This document shows positions 41,169 through 51,470 of a stretch of DNA of 64,000 bases, one piece after another; position 1 is the first letter of the stretch, and each line of letters starts with the position of its first letter. Location of the stretch: assembly GCF_022385335.1 (NCBI RefSeq), contig NZ_CP092431.1, positions 2,046,001 through 2,110,000 of the forward strand, read 5' to 3'. The DNA comes from Streptomyces deccanensis. Its GTDB lineage: Bacteria > Actinomycetota > Actinomycetes > Streptomycetales > Streptomycetaceae. The translations under genes were made by a program, and so were the position numbers. The notes under the pieces are model-generated. The model was given only the letters and a program-made list of their open reading frames with translations. It was not told where the DNA came from and did no database searches.

Positions 41169-42530
41169 TCACATTCCCGCGATCAGCTTCTCCACCCGGT
41201 CGTCCACCGAACGGAACGGGTCCTTGCACAACACCGTCCGTTGTGCCTGGTCGTTGAGCTTCAGATGCACCCAGTCGACCGTGAAATCCCGACGCTGTTC
41301 CTGAGCGCGCCGGATGAAGTCACCGCGCAGCCGCGCCCGAGTGGTCTGCGGCGGCACCGACTTGCCCTCGAAGATCTTCAAGTCATTGCAGATGCGGGCG
41401 GCTTGACCTTTCCTCTCCAACAGGTAGTAGAGGCCACGACGGCGGTGGATGTCGTGATACGCGAGGTCTATCTGCGCGACCCGCGGATGCGACATGGTCA
41501 TGTTGTGCTTGGCCCGGTACCGCTCGATGAGCTGGTACTTCATCACCCAGTCGATCTCGGTACCGATCCGGTCGAGGTCCTCGGCCTCGATCGCGTCCAG
41601 CGTGCGGCCCCACAGCTCCAGGACCTGCTCGACGGTGCCCGTACGGATGCCGCGGCGCTCCACGAAGTCCACGGCCTTCTCGTAGTACTCGCGCTGCACC
41701 TCCAGCGCGGAGGCCTCCCGGCCACTGGCCAGCCGCACCTTGCGACGGCCGGTGATGTCATGGCTGACCTCGCGGATCGCCCGGATCGGGTTCTCCAGGG
41801 TGAGGTCACGCATGACCGTGCCCGCCTCGATCATGCGCAGCACCAGGTCGGTGGCACCGACCTTGAGCAGCATGGTCGTCTCGGACATGTTCGAGTCGCC
41901 CACGATGACGTGGAGACGGCGGTACCGCTCGGCGTCCGCGTGCGGCTCGTCCCGGGTGTTGATGATCGGCCGGGAGCGGGTGGTCGCCGAGCTGACACCC
42001 TCCCAGATGTGCTCCGCGCGCTGACTCACGCAGTACACCGCACCACGCGGGGTCTGCAGCACCTTGCCCGCGCCGCACAGCAGCTGACGGGTGACGAGGA
42101 ACGGAATCAGGATGTCGGCGAGACGGGAGAACTCCCCGTGCCGCGCCACCAGATAGTTCTCATGGCAACCGTATGAGTTGCCGGCGGAGTCCGTGTTGTT
42201 CTTGAAAAGGTAGACGTCGCCCGCGATTCCCTCCTCGTGCAGGCGGCGTTCGGCGTCGACCAGCAGTCCTTCGAGAATGCGCTCGCCGGCCTTGTCGTGA
42301 GTGACCAGTTCGGTCACGTTGTCACATTCGGGTGTCGCGTATTCCGGATGTGAGCCCACGTCGAGATAGAGGCGGGCCCCGTTCCGCAGAAACACATTGC
42401 TGCTGCGGCCCCATGACACGACACGGCGGAAGAGGTACCGCGCCACCTCGTCAGGAGACAGACGGCGCTGTCCCCTGAACGTGCACGTGACGCCGTACTC
42501 GTTCTCCAGCCCGAAAATGCGGCGGTCCAT
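41169..42530 (-). CDS. pafA: Pup-protein ligase PafA
   Basis: This 453-aa carboxylate-amine ligase of the glutamine-synthetase fold joins the C-terminal Glu of Pup to lysines of target proteins, using ATP. The metal/ATP site begins at [10 protein letters not shown] near the N-terminus, and [39 protein letters not shown] and [14 protein letters not shown] are shared with Dop. The ATG is at 42530, nine bases after the MFS stop, with no clear ribosome site, so translation may depend on coupling or on a leader further up. Pup, Dop, Arc and the 20S core are encoded within 9 kb. Confidence 0.96.
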   Translation of the reverse strand: MDRRIFGLENEYGVTCTFRGQRRLSPDEVARYLFRRVVSWGRSSNVFLRNGARLYLDVGSHPEYATPECDNVTELVTHDKAGERILEGLLVDAERRLHEEGIAGDVYLFKNNTDSAGNSYGCHENYLVARHGEFSRLADILIPFLVTRQLLCGAGKVLQTPRGAVYCVSQRAEHIWEGVSSATTRSRPIINTRDEPHADAERYRRLHVIVGDSNMSETTMLLKVGATDLVLRMIEAGTVMRDLTLENPIRAIREVSHDITGRRKVRLASGREASALEVQREYYEKAVDFVERRGIRTGTVEQVLELWGRTLDAIEAEDLDRIGTEIDWVMKYQLIERYRAKHNMTMSHPRVAQIDLAYHDIHRRRGLYYLLERKGQAARICNDLKIFEGKSVPPQTTRARLRGDFIRRAQEQRRDFTVDWVHLKLNDQAQRTVLCKDPFRSVDDRVEKLIAGM

Positions 42531-42539
42531 GACTGAACA

Positions 42540-43799
42540 TTACGCCCGATCCACCGAGCTGAAACGGGGTTCGGCAGCACGGTTTGGATCATTTTCCGAT
42601 GAGACCGCAACCACCGCACCCCCGGACGGAACAGCGAGTACCCGCCCCGTGGCCAGCAGAACCAGCAACGACACGGCCCCCGCCGCACCCGGCACGACGA
42701 ACCCCCACAGCGTCCCGCCCCACTCGACGACCGGCCCCGCCACCGCCGTACCGACCGACTGGCCCACAGTGAACGTCGTCACGATCCACGAGAACGCCTC
42801 CGTGACCGTGCCCCGCGGCGCGTGCCGGTCCACCAGCACGAACACACAGGCGATCGCCGGCGCCAGGAACACCCCCGCGAGCGTCGTCAGCCCCGTCATC
42901 CCCACCGGACCCGGCATCAGCGTCAGCGGCACGTAACACACCGCGAGGAGCGCCACCAGCACCTGCAGACGCCGCTCCGGCGCACCGCCCCACTGCCGCG
43001 CGCCGTACGCCGTGCCACCCACGAGCGCCCCCAGCCCCACACCCGCCATCAGCCAGCCGTACACCGCGTCCCCACCGTGGCCGTCCGCGTACGACACCGC
43101 CGCGACGGTGATCGAGCCGAGCGCGACACCGACGAAGAGGAACGCGCCGAGCAGCACCAGCAGCCCCGGCGAACGCAACGCCCCCAGCCAGTGCGCCTCA
43201 CGCGGAGCGGAGCGCCAGGCCCGCGAGGGCGGCGAGACCACCACCCACAGCGCGCCCAGCACCCCGATCACGCTGAGCACGATCAGCGCGGCCGACGCCG
43301 ACCACAGCGCCACGCACAGCGTCACCAGCAGCGGCCCGACGGTGAACATGACCTCCTGCGCCACGGCGTCCATCGCGTACGCCGTGTGCACCTGCTCCTC
43401 CCCGCGGAGCACCGAGGACCACAGGGCCCGCAGCCCGCCCTCCAGCGGCGGCGTGCAGAGCCCGGCGACCGCCATCGCGAGATAGGCCACCGGAAGCGGA
43501 TCGAGGCCCGACAGCGCGAAGACGACCATGGCGAGGGCGGAGACGACCGCAGCGGGCAACTGCACCCGCGGCTGTCCGTACAGGTCCACCAGCCGCCCCA
43601 GCAGCGGCTGGCCGACCGCGTTGGCCAGGCCGTACACGGCCGCCAGCGCGCCCGCGAGGCTGTAGGTGCCGCCCTCCGCACGGACGAACAGCACGATCGC
43701 GATGGCGGCGGTGGCGTTCGGCAGCCGCCCCACCAGCGTTCCCGCGAGCAGCCGCGCCGCGTGCCGCGTCCTGAGGATCTCGAGGTATCCGGCGGCCAT
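42540..43799 (-). CDS. MFS transporter
   Basis: This 419-aa permease of the major facilitator superfamily has about twelve hydrophobic segments, the RLVDLYGQPRV motif A-like loop between helices 2 and 3, and a central hydrophilic loop (VSPPSRAWRSAPREAHWLG). It is divergent from the LacI regulator at 43907, and the intergenic region holds an inverted repeat. LacI control would suggest a sugar or nucleoside, but the sequence looks like a drug/metabolite exporter, so the substrate is not assigned. pafA follows nine bases after its stop. Confidence 0.88.
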   Translation of the reverse strand: MAAGYLEILRTRHAARLLAGTLVGRLPNATAAIAIVLFVRAEGGTYSLAGALAAVYGLANAVGQPLLGRLVDLYGQPRVQLPAAVVSALAMVVFALSGLDPLPVAYLAMAVAGLCTPPLEGGLRALWSSVLRGEEQVHTAYAMDAVAQEVMFTVGPLLVTLCVALWSASAALIVLSVIGVLGALWVVVSPPSRAWRSAPREAHWLGALRSPGLLVLLGAFLFVGVALGSITVAAVSYADGHGGDAVYGWLMAGVGLGALVGGTAYGARQWGGAPERRLQVLVALLAVCYVPLTLMPGPVGMTGLTTLAGVFLAPAIACVFVLVDRHAPRGTVTEAFSWIVTTFTVGQSVGTAVAGPVVEWGGTLWGFVVPGAAGAVSLLVLLATGRVLAVPSGGAVVAVSSENDPNRAAEPRFSSVDRA

Positions 43800-43835
43800 G
43801 TCCTGCCTCTCGACGGGCTCTCGCGAGCGACGTGT

Positions 43836-43862
43836 TACGTATAACGTCTCTCGTCATACGTA
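43836..43862. promoter_or_regulatory. Candidate LacI-family operator in the MFS/lacI divergent region
   Basis: TACGTAT (43836-43842) and ATACGTA (43856-43862) form a perfect inverted repeat with a 13-base spacer, in an AT-richer patch between the divergent starts. TACGTA is itself palindromic. The spacing is wider than a classic LacI site, so this could also be two half-operators. Confidence 0.45.
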
Positions 43863-43906
43863 CCATGTGCCCTGACCACGAGTCCAGACGAGGGAGCAGG
43901 CCGACG

Positions 43907-44926
43907 GTGGCACGAGGTAGTACACGGCCCACGAGTCGTGACGTCGCCCAGGCCGCCGGCGTCTCCCAGGCCGCCGTCTCCCTCGTCCTCGGCGACAAAT
44001 GGCGCGGCCGTGTCTCCGAGACCACGGCCGAACGCGTCCGCGCAGCCGCCCGCGAACTGGGCTACCGGCCCAACCTCGCCGCCCGCAACCTACGCCTCGG
44101 CCGCACCCGCACCGTCCTGCTGGTCGTCCCCGCCCTCACCACCGAGTTCTTCGCCGGCGTCTACACGGGCGCCGCCCGCGTCGCCGCCCGCCACGGCTTC
44201 GGCGTGGTCCTCTACCCCTCCCCCGAGGGCGTCGGCCCCGCCCGCGACCCCTTCGCCTCCGCCCAGGCCGCCCTCGACGGCGTCATCGCCTCCTCCATGG
44301 CCGCGGACGCCCTCACCGCCATCCGCGGCGACCAACTGCCCCTCGTCATGCTCGACAGCGACCCCGACGGCAGCCTCGGCGCCGCGACCGTCAACCTCGA
44401 CATCCGCGACGGGATCAGCCAGGTCACCGAGCACCTCCTCGCCCTCGGCCACCGCGACTTCCTGCACCTCGCCGCCGACATCCCCTCCTGGACCTTCCAC
44501 GTCCGCGCACGGGAACTCGCGGCACGGCTGGGATCGGTGCCGGGCGCGTCCCTGCGAACGGCCGCGGCACCGATCTCCATCGAGGGGGCGCTGGCCGCGG
44601 CGGAAGCGGCCCTGACCGACGTCGGCGGCGCAGGGCGCCCCACCGCCGTGGTGTGCGACGACGACAAACTCGCGGCCGGCGTCTACAAGGCCGTACGCCG
44701 CCTCGGGCTGCGGATCCCCGAGGACGTGTCCGTCACCGGGCTCGACGACCTCGCCCTCGCCACGGCCCTCGACCCCGAGCTGACCACCGTACGACTGGAC
44801 GCGGAACTGTTCGGCGAACGCGGCATGGAGGCCCTGCTGGCCGTCCTGGAGGGGCGTACGCCGGCGGAGGGGGACATCCCGGTGGAGCTGGTGGTACGGG
44901 GCTCCACGGCACGGGCAGGAGGCTGA
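43907..44926 (+). CDS. LacI-family transcriptional regulator
   Basis: This 339-aa regulator has an N-terminal LacI helix-turn-helix (SRDVAQAAGVSQAAVSLVLGD, with the hinge ARELGYRPNLAARNLRLGRT) and a periplasmic-binding-like effector domain, ending with the ISVTGLDDLALATALDPELTTVR-type motif. The GTG at 43907 is preferred because AGGGAG (43891-43896) precedes it; the ATG at 43865 would add 14 residues. It probably controls the divergent MFS gene. It is convergent with prcA. Confidence 0.9.
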   Translation: MARGSTRPTSRDVAQAAGVSQAAVSLVLGDKWRGRVSETTAERVRAAARELGYRPNLAARNLRLGRTRTVLLVVPALTTEFFAGVYTGAARVAARHGFGVVLYPSPEGVGPARDPFASAQAALDGVIASSMAADALTAIRGDQLPLVMLDSDPDGSLGAATVNLDIRDGISQVTEHLLALGHRDFLHLAADIPSWTFHVRARELAARLGSVPGASLRTAAAPISIEGALAAAEAALTDVGGAGRPTAVVCDDDKLAAGVYKAVRRLGLRIPEDVSVTGLDDLALATALDPELTTVRLDAELFGERGMEALLAVLEGRTPAEGDIPVELVVRGSTARAGG

Positions 44927-45019
44927 GCACCACGCCCGTCAGCGGGTGGTCGCGCAGGTCCCCGCGCCCCTTCGGGGCTCGTTGTCGTGGGCGCATCCGC
45001 CACGGGCACCGAACGCCGC

Positions 45020-45048
45020 GCGCCCCGGCCTCGTGTCGGCCGGGGCGC
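45020..45048. terminator. Bidirectional terminator between lacI and prcA
   Basis: GCGCCCCGGCC (45020-45030) and GGCCGGGGCGC (45038-45048) form an 11-base perfect stem with a seven-base loop, in the 151-base gap between convergent stops. A short fragment of the interspersed-repeat core (CCCCGCGCCCC) lies nearby at about 44959-44971. Confidence 0.7.
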
Positions 45049-45077
45049 ACTACGGACGGGTCCTGCGCACGCCTGCG

Positions 45078-45821
45078 CTACTCGTCGTCCTCCTCGGAGC
45101 TCTCGGCCTCCGTGGAGGCACCGCCCGCCTCCAGCAGACGGTCGAGCTGACGGCCGACGATCCGCTTGAACTTCCGCTGCTGCGGACGCGTACGGTCCAG
45201 GACCGCCACCTCCAGACGCTCGGCGGGGATCTCCCGCTGCGTGCCGTTGGTGTCGCGCGACAGGGCCTGGACGGCGAGCTTCAGCGCCTCCGCCAAAGAC
45301 ATGCCGTCCTGGTGGCGCTGGTCCAGATAGCTGCTGATCTGCTCGGCATTGCCACCGACCGCGACCGAACCGTGCTCGTCCACGATCGAACCGTCGTGCG
45401 GCAGCCGATAGATCTGATCACCCTCGGGGGTCTCCCCCACCTCGGCCACGACCAGCTCCACCTCGTACGGCTTCTCGGCCGCCGAGGAGAAGATCGTGCC
45501 CAGCGTCTGGGCATACACGTTGGCGAGACCACGGGCGGTCACGTCGTCACGGTCGTAGGTGTAACCCCGCAGGTCGGCGTAGCGCACACCACCGATGCGG
45601 AGGTTCTCGTACTCGTTGTACTTGCCGGCGGCCGCGAAGCCGATCCGGTCGTAGATCTCGCTGAACTTGTGCAGCGCGCGGGACGGGTTCTCGCCGACGA
45701 ACACGATGCCGTCGGCATACTGCAGCACGACCAGGCTGCGGCCACGGGCGATGCCCTTGCGGGCGTACTCCGCCCGGTCCGCCATCGCCTGCTGGGGTGA
45801 GACATAGAACGGCGTCGACAC
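45078..45821 (-). CDS. prcA: 20S proteasome alpha subunit PrcA
   Basis: This 247-aa subunit forms the outer, gating rings of the 20S core. It has the N-terminal gate sequence [45 protein letters not shown], and the helix [15 protein letters not shown]. An acidic C-terminal tail (ESSEEDDE) is present. The GTG start is at 45821, with AAAGGGA upstream. It lies 70 bases after prcB on the same strand. Actinobacterial proteasomes degrade pupylated proteins fed by the Arc ATPase. Confidence 0.96.
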   Translation of the reverse strand: MSTPFYVSPQQAMADRAEYARKGIARGRSLVVLQYADGIVFVGENPSRALHKFSEIYDRIGFAAAGKYNEYENLRIGGVRYADLRGYTYDRDDVTARGLANVYAQTLGTIFSSAAEKPYEVELVVAEVGETPEGDQIYRLPHDGSIVDEHGSVAVGGNAEQISSYLDQRHQDGMSLAEALKLAVQALSRDTNGTQREIPAERLEVAVLDRTRPQQRKFKRIVGRQLDRLLEAGGASTEAESSEEDDE

Positions 45822-45891
45822 CGGTTATCCGTCCCTTTCTGTCGAAGTCACTGGATCACCTTGATAAGAGAGCCGTCGCGGGCCGGACCGG

Positions 45892-46737
45892 CTAGAGCAG
45901 CGCGGCCCGGGGACCGTCCGGCTGCTCCAGACGGCGTTCCAGGATCGAACGGGCGATCTCGGAGGACTCCTCGTCGGTGAGCCGACGGAAGCCGTCCTCG
46001 GTGATCACGGTGACGATGGGGTAGATCCGGCGGGCGACATCGGGACCACCGGTCGCCGAGTCGTCGTCTGCCGCGTCGTAGAGGGCCTGGATCACGAGGG
46101 TCGTGGCCTGGTCCTCGGTCAGATCGTCACGGAAGAGCTTCTTCATCGCACCGCGCGCGAAGATCGAACCCGAGCCGGTGGCCGCGTAGCCGCTCTCCTC
46201 GGAACGGCCGCCCGTCACGTCGTAGGAGAAGATGCGGCCCTTCTCCCGGTCCACGTCGTAACCGGCAAAGAGCGGCACGACCGCCAGGCCCTGCATCGCC
46301 ATGCCGAGGTTGGAACGGATCATGGTGGAGAGCCGGTTCGCCTTGCCCTCCAGCGAGAGCTGCGCGCCCTCGACCTTCTCGAAGTGCTCCAGCTCCAGCT
46401 GGAACAGCTTCACCATCTCCACGGCCAGACCGGCCGTGCCGGCAATCCCGACGGCCGAGTACTCGTCGGCCGGGAACACCTTCTCGATGTCCCGCTGGGC
46501 GATCATGTTCCCCATCGTGGCCCGGCGGTCACCGGCGAGCACCACACCGCCGGGGAACGTCACGGCCACGATCGTCGTGCCGTGCGGAGCTTCGATGACG
46601 CCCTGGGTCGGCGGCAGCTGCCGCTTGCCGGGGAGCAGCTCCGGCTGGTGGTCCGACAGGAAGTCCATGAAGGACGACGACCCAGGCGTCAGGAAGGCAG
46701 CTGGTAGACGCCCGGTGCTACGAGTGTTGGCTTCCAC
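45892..46737 (-). CDS. prcB: 20S proteasome beta subunit PrcB
   Basis: This 281-aa catalytic subunit is made as a precursor. Autocleavage before the Thr in [16 protein letters not shown] removes a 53-residue propeptide and leaves Thr54 as the N-terminal nucleophile. [20 protein letters not shown] and [20 protein letters not shown] are conserved. The GTG at 46737 is preferred because AAGGA lies six bases upstream and the protein then begins as in S. coelicolor. The first 49 bases overlap the end of the HNH endonuclease gene in another frame, so the two genes are coupled. Confidence 0.96.
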   Translation of the reverse strand: MEANTRSTGRLPAAFLTPGSSSFMDFLSDHQPELLPGKRQLPPTQGVIEAPHGTTIVAVTFPGGVVLAGDRRATMGNMIAQRDIEKVFPADEYSAVGIAGTAGLAVEMVKLFQLELEHFEKVEGAQLSLEGKANRLSTMIRSNLGMAMQGLAVVPLFAGYDVDREKGRIFSYDVTGGRSEESGYAATGSGSIFARGAMKKLFRDDLTEDQATTLVIQALYDAADDDSATGGPDVARRIYPIVTVITEDGFRRLTDEESSEIARSILERRLEQPDGPRAALL

Positions 46738-47276
46738 GCGTTTCCTTCCACATATGTCGCAGCCCGCCTTATGACGTCGGGCCGATCCTTGAACTGCCCC
46801 AGCGCCGCGTTGCAGCTGAAGCACAGTACGCCTCGGACCCTACCCGTCTCGTGGCAGTGATCCACATGCTCGGCGGGTGCAGCGAGACAGATGCAACAGA
46901 TGCCGTGCTGCTCGCCGACCATGGTGTCCAACTCGGCCGGGGTGAGACCGTACTTGCGCTTGAAGTAGCTGATCCGGTTGCGCTCCGCACGGCAGGTTCG
47001 GCAGTAGCTGGCCCAGCCGTCCGCGGAAGTCTTGTTCCGCTCCCACTCCGAGTGCGGCTTGATCTCCGCGCACTGGGGACAGCGCTTGTGGCCTCGCGGC
47101 ACAGGCACCTTGGCGCGAACGGTTCTGCCCTTGGCCTCTTGGCGACGCCTGTAGTAATCGGCAGCGCATTCGCGGCAAGTGGTCTGGAGGCCGTCAGGCC
47201 GTGACCTGTTGCTCGCGAATGCGCTGACCGAAAGCATTCTCTGGCACGCCGAGCACTTCTTCAGCGGTGCGTTCAC
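46689..47276 (-). CDS. HNH endonuclease, recombination endonuclease VII family
   Basis: This 195-aa protein lies inside the proteasome operon, between pup and prcB. The C-terminal nuclease part has [36 protein letters not shown]: two CxxC zinc pairs and the DHCHxTGxxRGxLCxxCN signature of endonuclease VII-type HNH enzymes. Two more cysteine-pair sets (KKCSACQ/CRECA and [15 protein letters not shown]) precede it. The GTG at 47276 is eight bases after the pup stop, and the end overlaps prcB by 49 bases. Codon use is less GC3-biased than in the proteasome genes, which suggests insertion. It may be an inactive or domesticated mobile nuclease; no target is known. Confidence 0.9.
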   Translation of the reverse strand: MNAPLKKCSACQRMLSVSAFASNRSRPDGLQTTCRECAADYYRRRQEAKGRTVRAKVPVPRGHKRCPQCAEIKPHSEWERNKTSADGWASYCRTCRAERNRISYFKRKYGLTPAELDTMVGEQHGICCICLAAPAEHVDHCHETGRVRGVLCFSCNAALGQFKDRPDVIRRAATYVEGNAWKPTLVAPGVYQLPS

Positions 47277-47284
47277 GTAGGTGA

Positions 47285-47500
47285 CTACTGTCCGCCCTTT
47301 TGAACGAACGACCTCACGAAATCCTCAGCGTTCTCTTCGAGGACATCGTCGATCTCGTCCAGAACCGAGTCCACGTCGTCGCTGAGCTTCTCCTGCCGTT
47401 CCTTGAGGTCCTCCGATGCCTGCGCCTCGGGCGCTGCCTCGGTCTCCTCGGTGGAACGGGTGGCCTTCTGCTGGCCGCCGCCGGTGTCCTTGGTCGCCAT
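47285..47500 (-). CDS. pup: Prokaryotic ubiquitin-like protein Pup
   Basis: This 71-aa tag protein is disordered, with a helical coiled-coil stretch (DLKERQEKLSDDVDSVLDEIDDVLEENAEDFVRSFVQKGGQ) that binds the Arc ATPase. The C-terminus is GGQ, so Dop must deamidate Gln to Glu before PafA can ligate it. The ATG at 47500 gives MATKDTGG; an overlapping GTG at 47509 is in frame but less likely. It is the upstream gene of the pup-HNH-prcB-prcA unit. Confidence 0.96.
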   Translation of the reverse strand: MATKDTGGGQQKATRSTEETEAAPEAQASEDLKERQEKLSDDVDSVLDEIDDVLEENAEDFVRSFVQKGGQ

Positions 47501-47531
47501 AACCCTCACCCCGCTCTGTTGCCCGACATGG

Positions 47532-47589
47532 TCGGCAGGTCGGCATTCCTGCCGATCGGTGATGATCAGACCCTACAAGCCGGGTCTGA
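47532..47589 (-). promoter_or_regulatory. Two adjacent hairpins between dop and pup
   Basis: TCGGCAGG (47532-47539)/CCTGCCGA (47548-47555) and TCAGACCC (47566-47573)/GGGTCTGA (47582-47589) are two eight-base perfect stems with eight-base loops, 11 bases apart, in the dop-pup gap. They may end the dop transcript or shape the pup leader. Confidence 0.5.
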
Positions 47590-47688
47590 CATTGGCCCTG
47601 TTGTTTCCACAACGTCCGGGGACCACCTCGATGATTCCCGGACGGCGGTGTTTCCACCCTGCGCCGCTGATCACGATTGGGGCCCGGT

Positions 47689-49200
47689 TCAGTTGCCCGA
47701 CAGGACCCTGACCAGGTCTTCTGCCGTGCGGCAGCGGTCCAGGAGCTCCTTGACGTGATTTCGCGTTCCGCGAAGCGGTTCGAGGGTTGGGACGCGCTGG
47801 AGCGAGTCCCGCCCCGGGAGGTCGAAGATCACGGAATCCCAGGAGGCCGCCGCGACGTCGTCCGCGTACTGCTCCAGACAGCGACCGCGGAAGTACGCAC
47901 GGGTGTCCTCCGGCGGCTTCGTACGGGCCTCGTCGACGCCTTGCTCGGTCAGGAGCCGCTTCATCTTGCCGCGGGCCACGAGACGGTTGTAGAGGCCCTT
48001 CTCGGCGCGCACGTCGGCGTACTGGAGGTCGACGAGGTGCAGGCGCGCGGCGTCCCAGTCGAGGCCGTCACGGCGCCGGTAGCCCTCCATCAGTTCCCGC
48101 TTGGCGACCCAGTCGAGCTCTCCGGAGAGGCTCATGGGGTCGTTCTCCAGGCGGTTGAGGGTGTCTTCCCACCGGCTCAGGACGTCCTTCGTCTGGTCGT
48201 CCGCGTCCGCCCCGAACCGCTCCTCGACGTACTTGCGTGACAGCTCGTAGTACTCCATCTGGAGCTGTACGGCGGTCAGGGTGCGCCCGCTGCGCAGCGT
48301 GATGAGGCGTTGCAGGGTCGGGTCGTGGGAGACCTGGTGGAGGGTGCGTACGGGCTGGTCGACGGCCAGGTCGACGGCGATGAAGCCGTCTTCGATCATG
48401 GAGAGGACCAGGGCGGTCGTGCCCAGCTTCAGGTAGGTGGAGATCTCCGAGAGGTTGGCGTCGCCGATGATCACGTGGAGGCGGCGGTATTTCTCCGCGT
48501 CGGCGTGGGGTTCGTCGCGGGTGTTGATGATGGGTCGCTTGAGGGTGGTCTCCAGGCCGACTTCCACCTCGAAGTAGTCGGCGCGCTGGCTGAGCTGGAA
48601 GCCGTGTTCGTGGCCGTCCTGGCCGATGCCGACGCGGCCGGCGCCGGCGAAGACCTGTCGGGAGACGAAGAAGGGGGTGAGGTGGCGCACGATGTCCGAG
48701 AAGGCGGTCTCCCGCTTCATCAGGTAGTTCTCGTGCGTGCCGTAGGAGGCGCCCTTGTTGTCGGTGTTGTTCTTGTAGAGGTGGATCGGCTGGGCGCCGG
48801 GGAGCTGTGCCGCGCGTTCGGCGGCTTCGGCCATGATGCGCTCGCCGGCCTTGTCCCACAGGACGGCGTCGAGGGGGTTGGTGACCTCGGGGGCGCTGTA
48901 TTCGGGGTGGGCGTGGTCGACGTAGAGCCGCGCGCCGTTGGTGAGGATGACATTGGCGAGGCCGATGTCCTCGTCGGTGAGCTGGCTGGAGTCGGCGGCC
49001 TCGCGGGCGAGGTCGAAGCCTCGCGCGTCCCGCAGCGGATTCTCCTCCTCGAAGTCCCAGCGGGCCCGGCGGGCCCGGTGCATCGCCGCTGCGTAGGCGT
49101 TGACGATCTGGGACGAGGTGAGCATGGCATTGGCATTGGGGTGGCCGGGGACGGAGATCCCGTACTCCGTCTCGATGCCCATTACTCGCCGTACGGTCAT
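47689..49200 (-). CDS. dop: Dop, Pup deamidase/depupylase
   Basis: This 503-aa homologue of PafA deamidates the C-terminal Gln of Pup and also removes Pup from substrates. It has [15 protein letters not shown] (catalytic Glu region), an insertion ([26 protein letters not shown] Dop loop near residues 38-60), [42 protein letters not shown] and [14 protein letters not shown]. The ATG is at 49200. It is transcribed in the same direction as arc upstream and pup downstream. Confidence 0.95.
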   Translation of the reverse strand: MTVRRVMGIETEYGISVPGHPNANAMLTSSQIVNAYAAAMHRARRARWDFEEENPLRDARGFDLAREAADSSQLTDEDIGLANVILTNGARLYVDHAHPEYSAPEVTNPLDAVLWDKAGERIMAEAAERAAQLPGAQPIHLYKNNTDNKGASYGTHENYLMKRETAFSDIVRHLTPFFVSRQVFAGAGRVGIGQDGHEHGFQLSQRADYFEVEVGLETTLKRPIINTRDEPHADAEKYRRLHVIIGDANLSEISTYLKLGTTALVLSMIEDGFIAVDLAVDQPVRTLHQVSHDPTLQRLITLRSGRTLTAVQLQMEYYELSRKYVEERFGADADDQTKDVLSRWEDTLNRLENDPMSLSGELDWVAKRELMEGYRRRDGLDWDAARLHLVDLQYADVRAEKGLYNRLVARGKMKRLLTEQGVDEARTKPPEDTRAYFRGRCLEQYADDVAAASWDSVIFDLPGRDSLQRVPTLEPLRGTRNHVKELLDRCRTAEDLVRVLSGN

Positions 49201-49390
49201 GCGGCCCTCCTTGCCCGGCGGTGTCCTCGGTCGGGGACGCCGCTCAAGTACCGCTGGCGCTCTCGTGCGTGTGCGGTGCCCGTCCCCGCACTGCGCGACT
49301 CGGCGGTACGAAAGAGCCTAGAACGGCTCTGCGCTGGTGGGGAGATCATTTGCGTCATTGCTGTGCTCCGGCTTTTACCTGGAAAACAGT

Positions 49391-49425
49391 CGGCTGCGGG
49401 TACCCACTGAGGGCACCCGCAGCCG
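49391..49425 (-). terminator. Terminator hairpin after arc
   Basis: CGGCTGCGGGT (49391-49401) and ACCCGCAGCCG (49415-49425) make an 11-base perfect stem starting ten bases beyond the arc stop. The 13-base loop can extend the stem further. It is followed on the minus strand by the dop promoter region (49201-49390), which holds no gene. Confidence 0.72.
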
Positions 49426-49434
49426 CCCTGTGTT

Positions 49435-51201
49435 TTACAGGTACTGTCCGGTGTTCGCCACCGTGTCGATGGAGCGACCGGTGTCCGCGCCCTGCTTTCC
49501 GGTGATCAGGGTGCGGATGTAGACGATCCGCTCGCCCTTCTTTCCGGAGATTCGGGCCCAGTCGTCCGGGTTGGTGGTGTTGGGCAGGTCCTCGTTCTCC
49601 TTGAACTCGTCCACGCAGGCCTGGAGCAGGTGGGAGACGCGGAGGCCCTTCTGGTTCTTGTCGAGGAAGTCCTTGATCGCCATTTTCTTGGCGCGGCCGA
49701 CGATGTTCTCGATCATGGCGCCGGAGTTGAAGTCCTTGAAGTAGAGGACTTCCTTGTCGCCGTTGGCGTAGGTGACCTCCAGGAAGCGGTTCTCCTCGGA
49801 TTCGGCGTACATGTGTTCCACTGCCGTCTGGATCATGCTCTGGACGGTGGTGGTCTTGGAGCCGCCGTGTTCGCCGAGGTCGTCCGTGTGGAGGGGGAGT
49901 CGCTCGGTGAGGTACTTCTGGAAGATGTCCTTGGCCGCTTCGGCGTCCGGACGCTCGATCTTGATCTTCACGTCGAGCCGGCCGGGGCGCAGGATGGCGG
50001 GGTCGATCATGTCCTCACGGTTGGAGGCGCCGATCACGACCACGTTCTGCAGGCCTTCCACGCCGTCGATCTCGGCGAGCAGCTGCGGGACGATGGTGTT
50101 CTCCACGTCCGAGCTGACGCCGGATCCGCGGGTGCGGAAGAGGGATTCCATCTCGTCGAAGAAGACGATGACGGGGGTGCCCTCGCTGGCCTTCTCCCTC
50201 GCACGCTGGAAGACCAGGCGGATCTGTCGCTCGGTCTCGCCGACGTACTTGTTGAGGAGCTCGGGGCCCTTGATGTTGAGGAAGAAGCTCTTGCCCTGGG
50301 CCTGGCCGGTGACTTCGGCGACCTTCTTGGCCAACGAGTTGGCGACGGCCTTGGCGATGAGCGTCTTGCCGCATCCGGGGGGTCCGTAGAGCAGGACACC
50401 CTTGGGCGGGCGCAGTTCGTGCTCCTTGAACAGGTCCGGGTAGAGATAGGGGAGCTCGACCGCGTCGCGGATCATCTCGATCTGGTTGCCGAGGCCACCG
50501 ATCTGCTCGTACCCGATGTCGGGGACCTCTTCGAGGACGAGTTCCTCGACCTCGCTCTTGGGCACGACCTCGTAGACGTAGCCGGAGCGGGGTTCGAGCA
50601 GGAGGGCGTCGCCGGGGCGGATGGTGATGTCCAGCAGGGGCTCGGCGAGCCGCACCACCCGTTCCTCGTCGGTGTGCCCCTGAACGAGGGCGCGCTCGCC
50701 GTCCTCGAGGATCTCCTTGAGGGTGACGATGTCGCCGACGCTCTCGAACTCCATGGCCTCGACCACGTTGAGGGCTTCGTTGAGCATCACTTCCTGGCCG
50801 CGCCGGAGCTCTTCCAGGTCGACGCTGGGGCTGACGTTCACCCGGAGCTTTCGGCCCCCGGTGAAGATGTCGGCCGTGCCGTCCTCGTTCGCCGTGAGGA
50901 AGACACCGAAGCCGGCCGGCGGCTGTGCGAGCCGGTCGACTTCCTCCTTGAGGGCCACGATCTGGTCGCGGGCCTCACGGAGCGTGTTGGCGAGCCGCTC
51001 GTTCTGTGCGGACACGCCGGCCAGATTGGTCTGCAACTCGACGATCCGCTCTTCGAGAATCCTCGTGTGTCGCGGAGAGTCGGCGAGCTTGCGTCGCAGG
51101 ACGGCGATCTCCTGCTCAAGGTAGGCAATCTGCCCGGCCGGGTCGTCGGACCCTCGTCCCGGGCGGATGCCGCGGTTCATGTCGTCGTCGTGGGCTGCCA
51201 C
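49435..51201 (-). CDS. arc: Proteasome-associated AAA+ ATPase Arc (Mpa)
   Basis: This 588-aa hexameric unfoldase binds Pup and feeds substrates to the 20S core. An N-terminal coiled coil (about 27-95) binds Pup. Two OB domains follow, then the AAA module with Walker [16 protein letters not shown], Walker [13 protein letters not shown] and the pore loop YVGETERQ region. The C-terminus is GQYL, the motif that docks into the alpha ring. The GTG at 51201 follows GGAGGAGG and gives M-A-A-H-D-D-D. dop lies downstream after a hairpin, so they may be separate transcripts. Confidence 0.96.
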   Translation of the reverse strand: MAAHDDDMNRGIRPGRGSDDPAGQIAYLEQEIAVLRRKLADSPRHTRILEERIVELQTNLAGVSAQNERLANTLREARDQIVALKEEVDRLAQPPAGFGVFLTANEDGTADIFTGGRKLRVNVSPSVDLEELRRGQEVMLNEALNVVEAMEFESVGDIVTLKEILEDGERALVQGHTDEERVVRLAEPLLDITIRPGDALLLEPRSGYVYEVVPKSEVEELVLEEVPDIGYEQIGGLGNQIEMIRDAVELPYLYPDLFKEHELRPPKGVLLYGPPGCGKTLIAKAVANSLAKKVAEVTGQAQGKSFFLNIKGPELLNKYVGETERQIRLVFQRAREKASEGTPVIVFFDEMESLFRTRGSGVSSDVENTIVPQLLAEIDGVEGLQNVVVIGASNREDMIDPAILRPGRLDVKIKIERPDAEAAKDIFQKYLTERLPLHTDDLGEHGGSKTTTVQSMIQTAVEHMYAESEENRFLEVTYANGDKEVLYFKDFNSGAMIENIVGRAKKMAIKDFLDKNQKGLRVSHLLQACVDEFKENEDLPNTTNPDDWARISGKKGERIVYIRTLITGKQGADTGRSIDTVANTGQYL

Positions 51202-51470
51202 GGTCCTCACCTCCTCCAAGGGGAGCTGGACGCTTCCAGACCCTACCTGGGTGGGTGTCGATTGAAACCCCTAGATCACAAAGACGGTCGGGGTGTGTCC
51301 GATCTTCACCCTTGCGCTCTCCCTCACGTCAAGGGGATACCCACCGAACGTGATGGGGAAGCCGCCCCGGGTAGGGTCGAAGTGTTCAACACCCGTCAGA
51401 GCCTGCATCGTTCCCGACCGGCTCGACGAATGACTCGACGATTGACCCGACGCATGAGGCGGCAGGAGAG

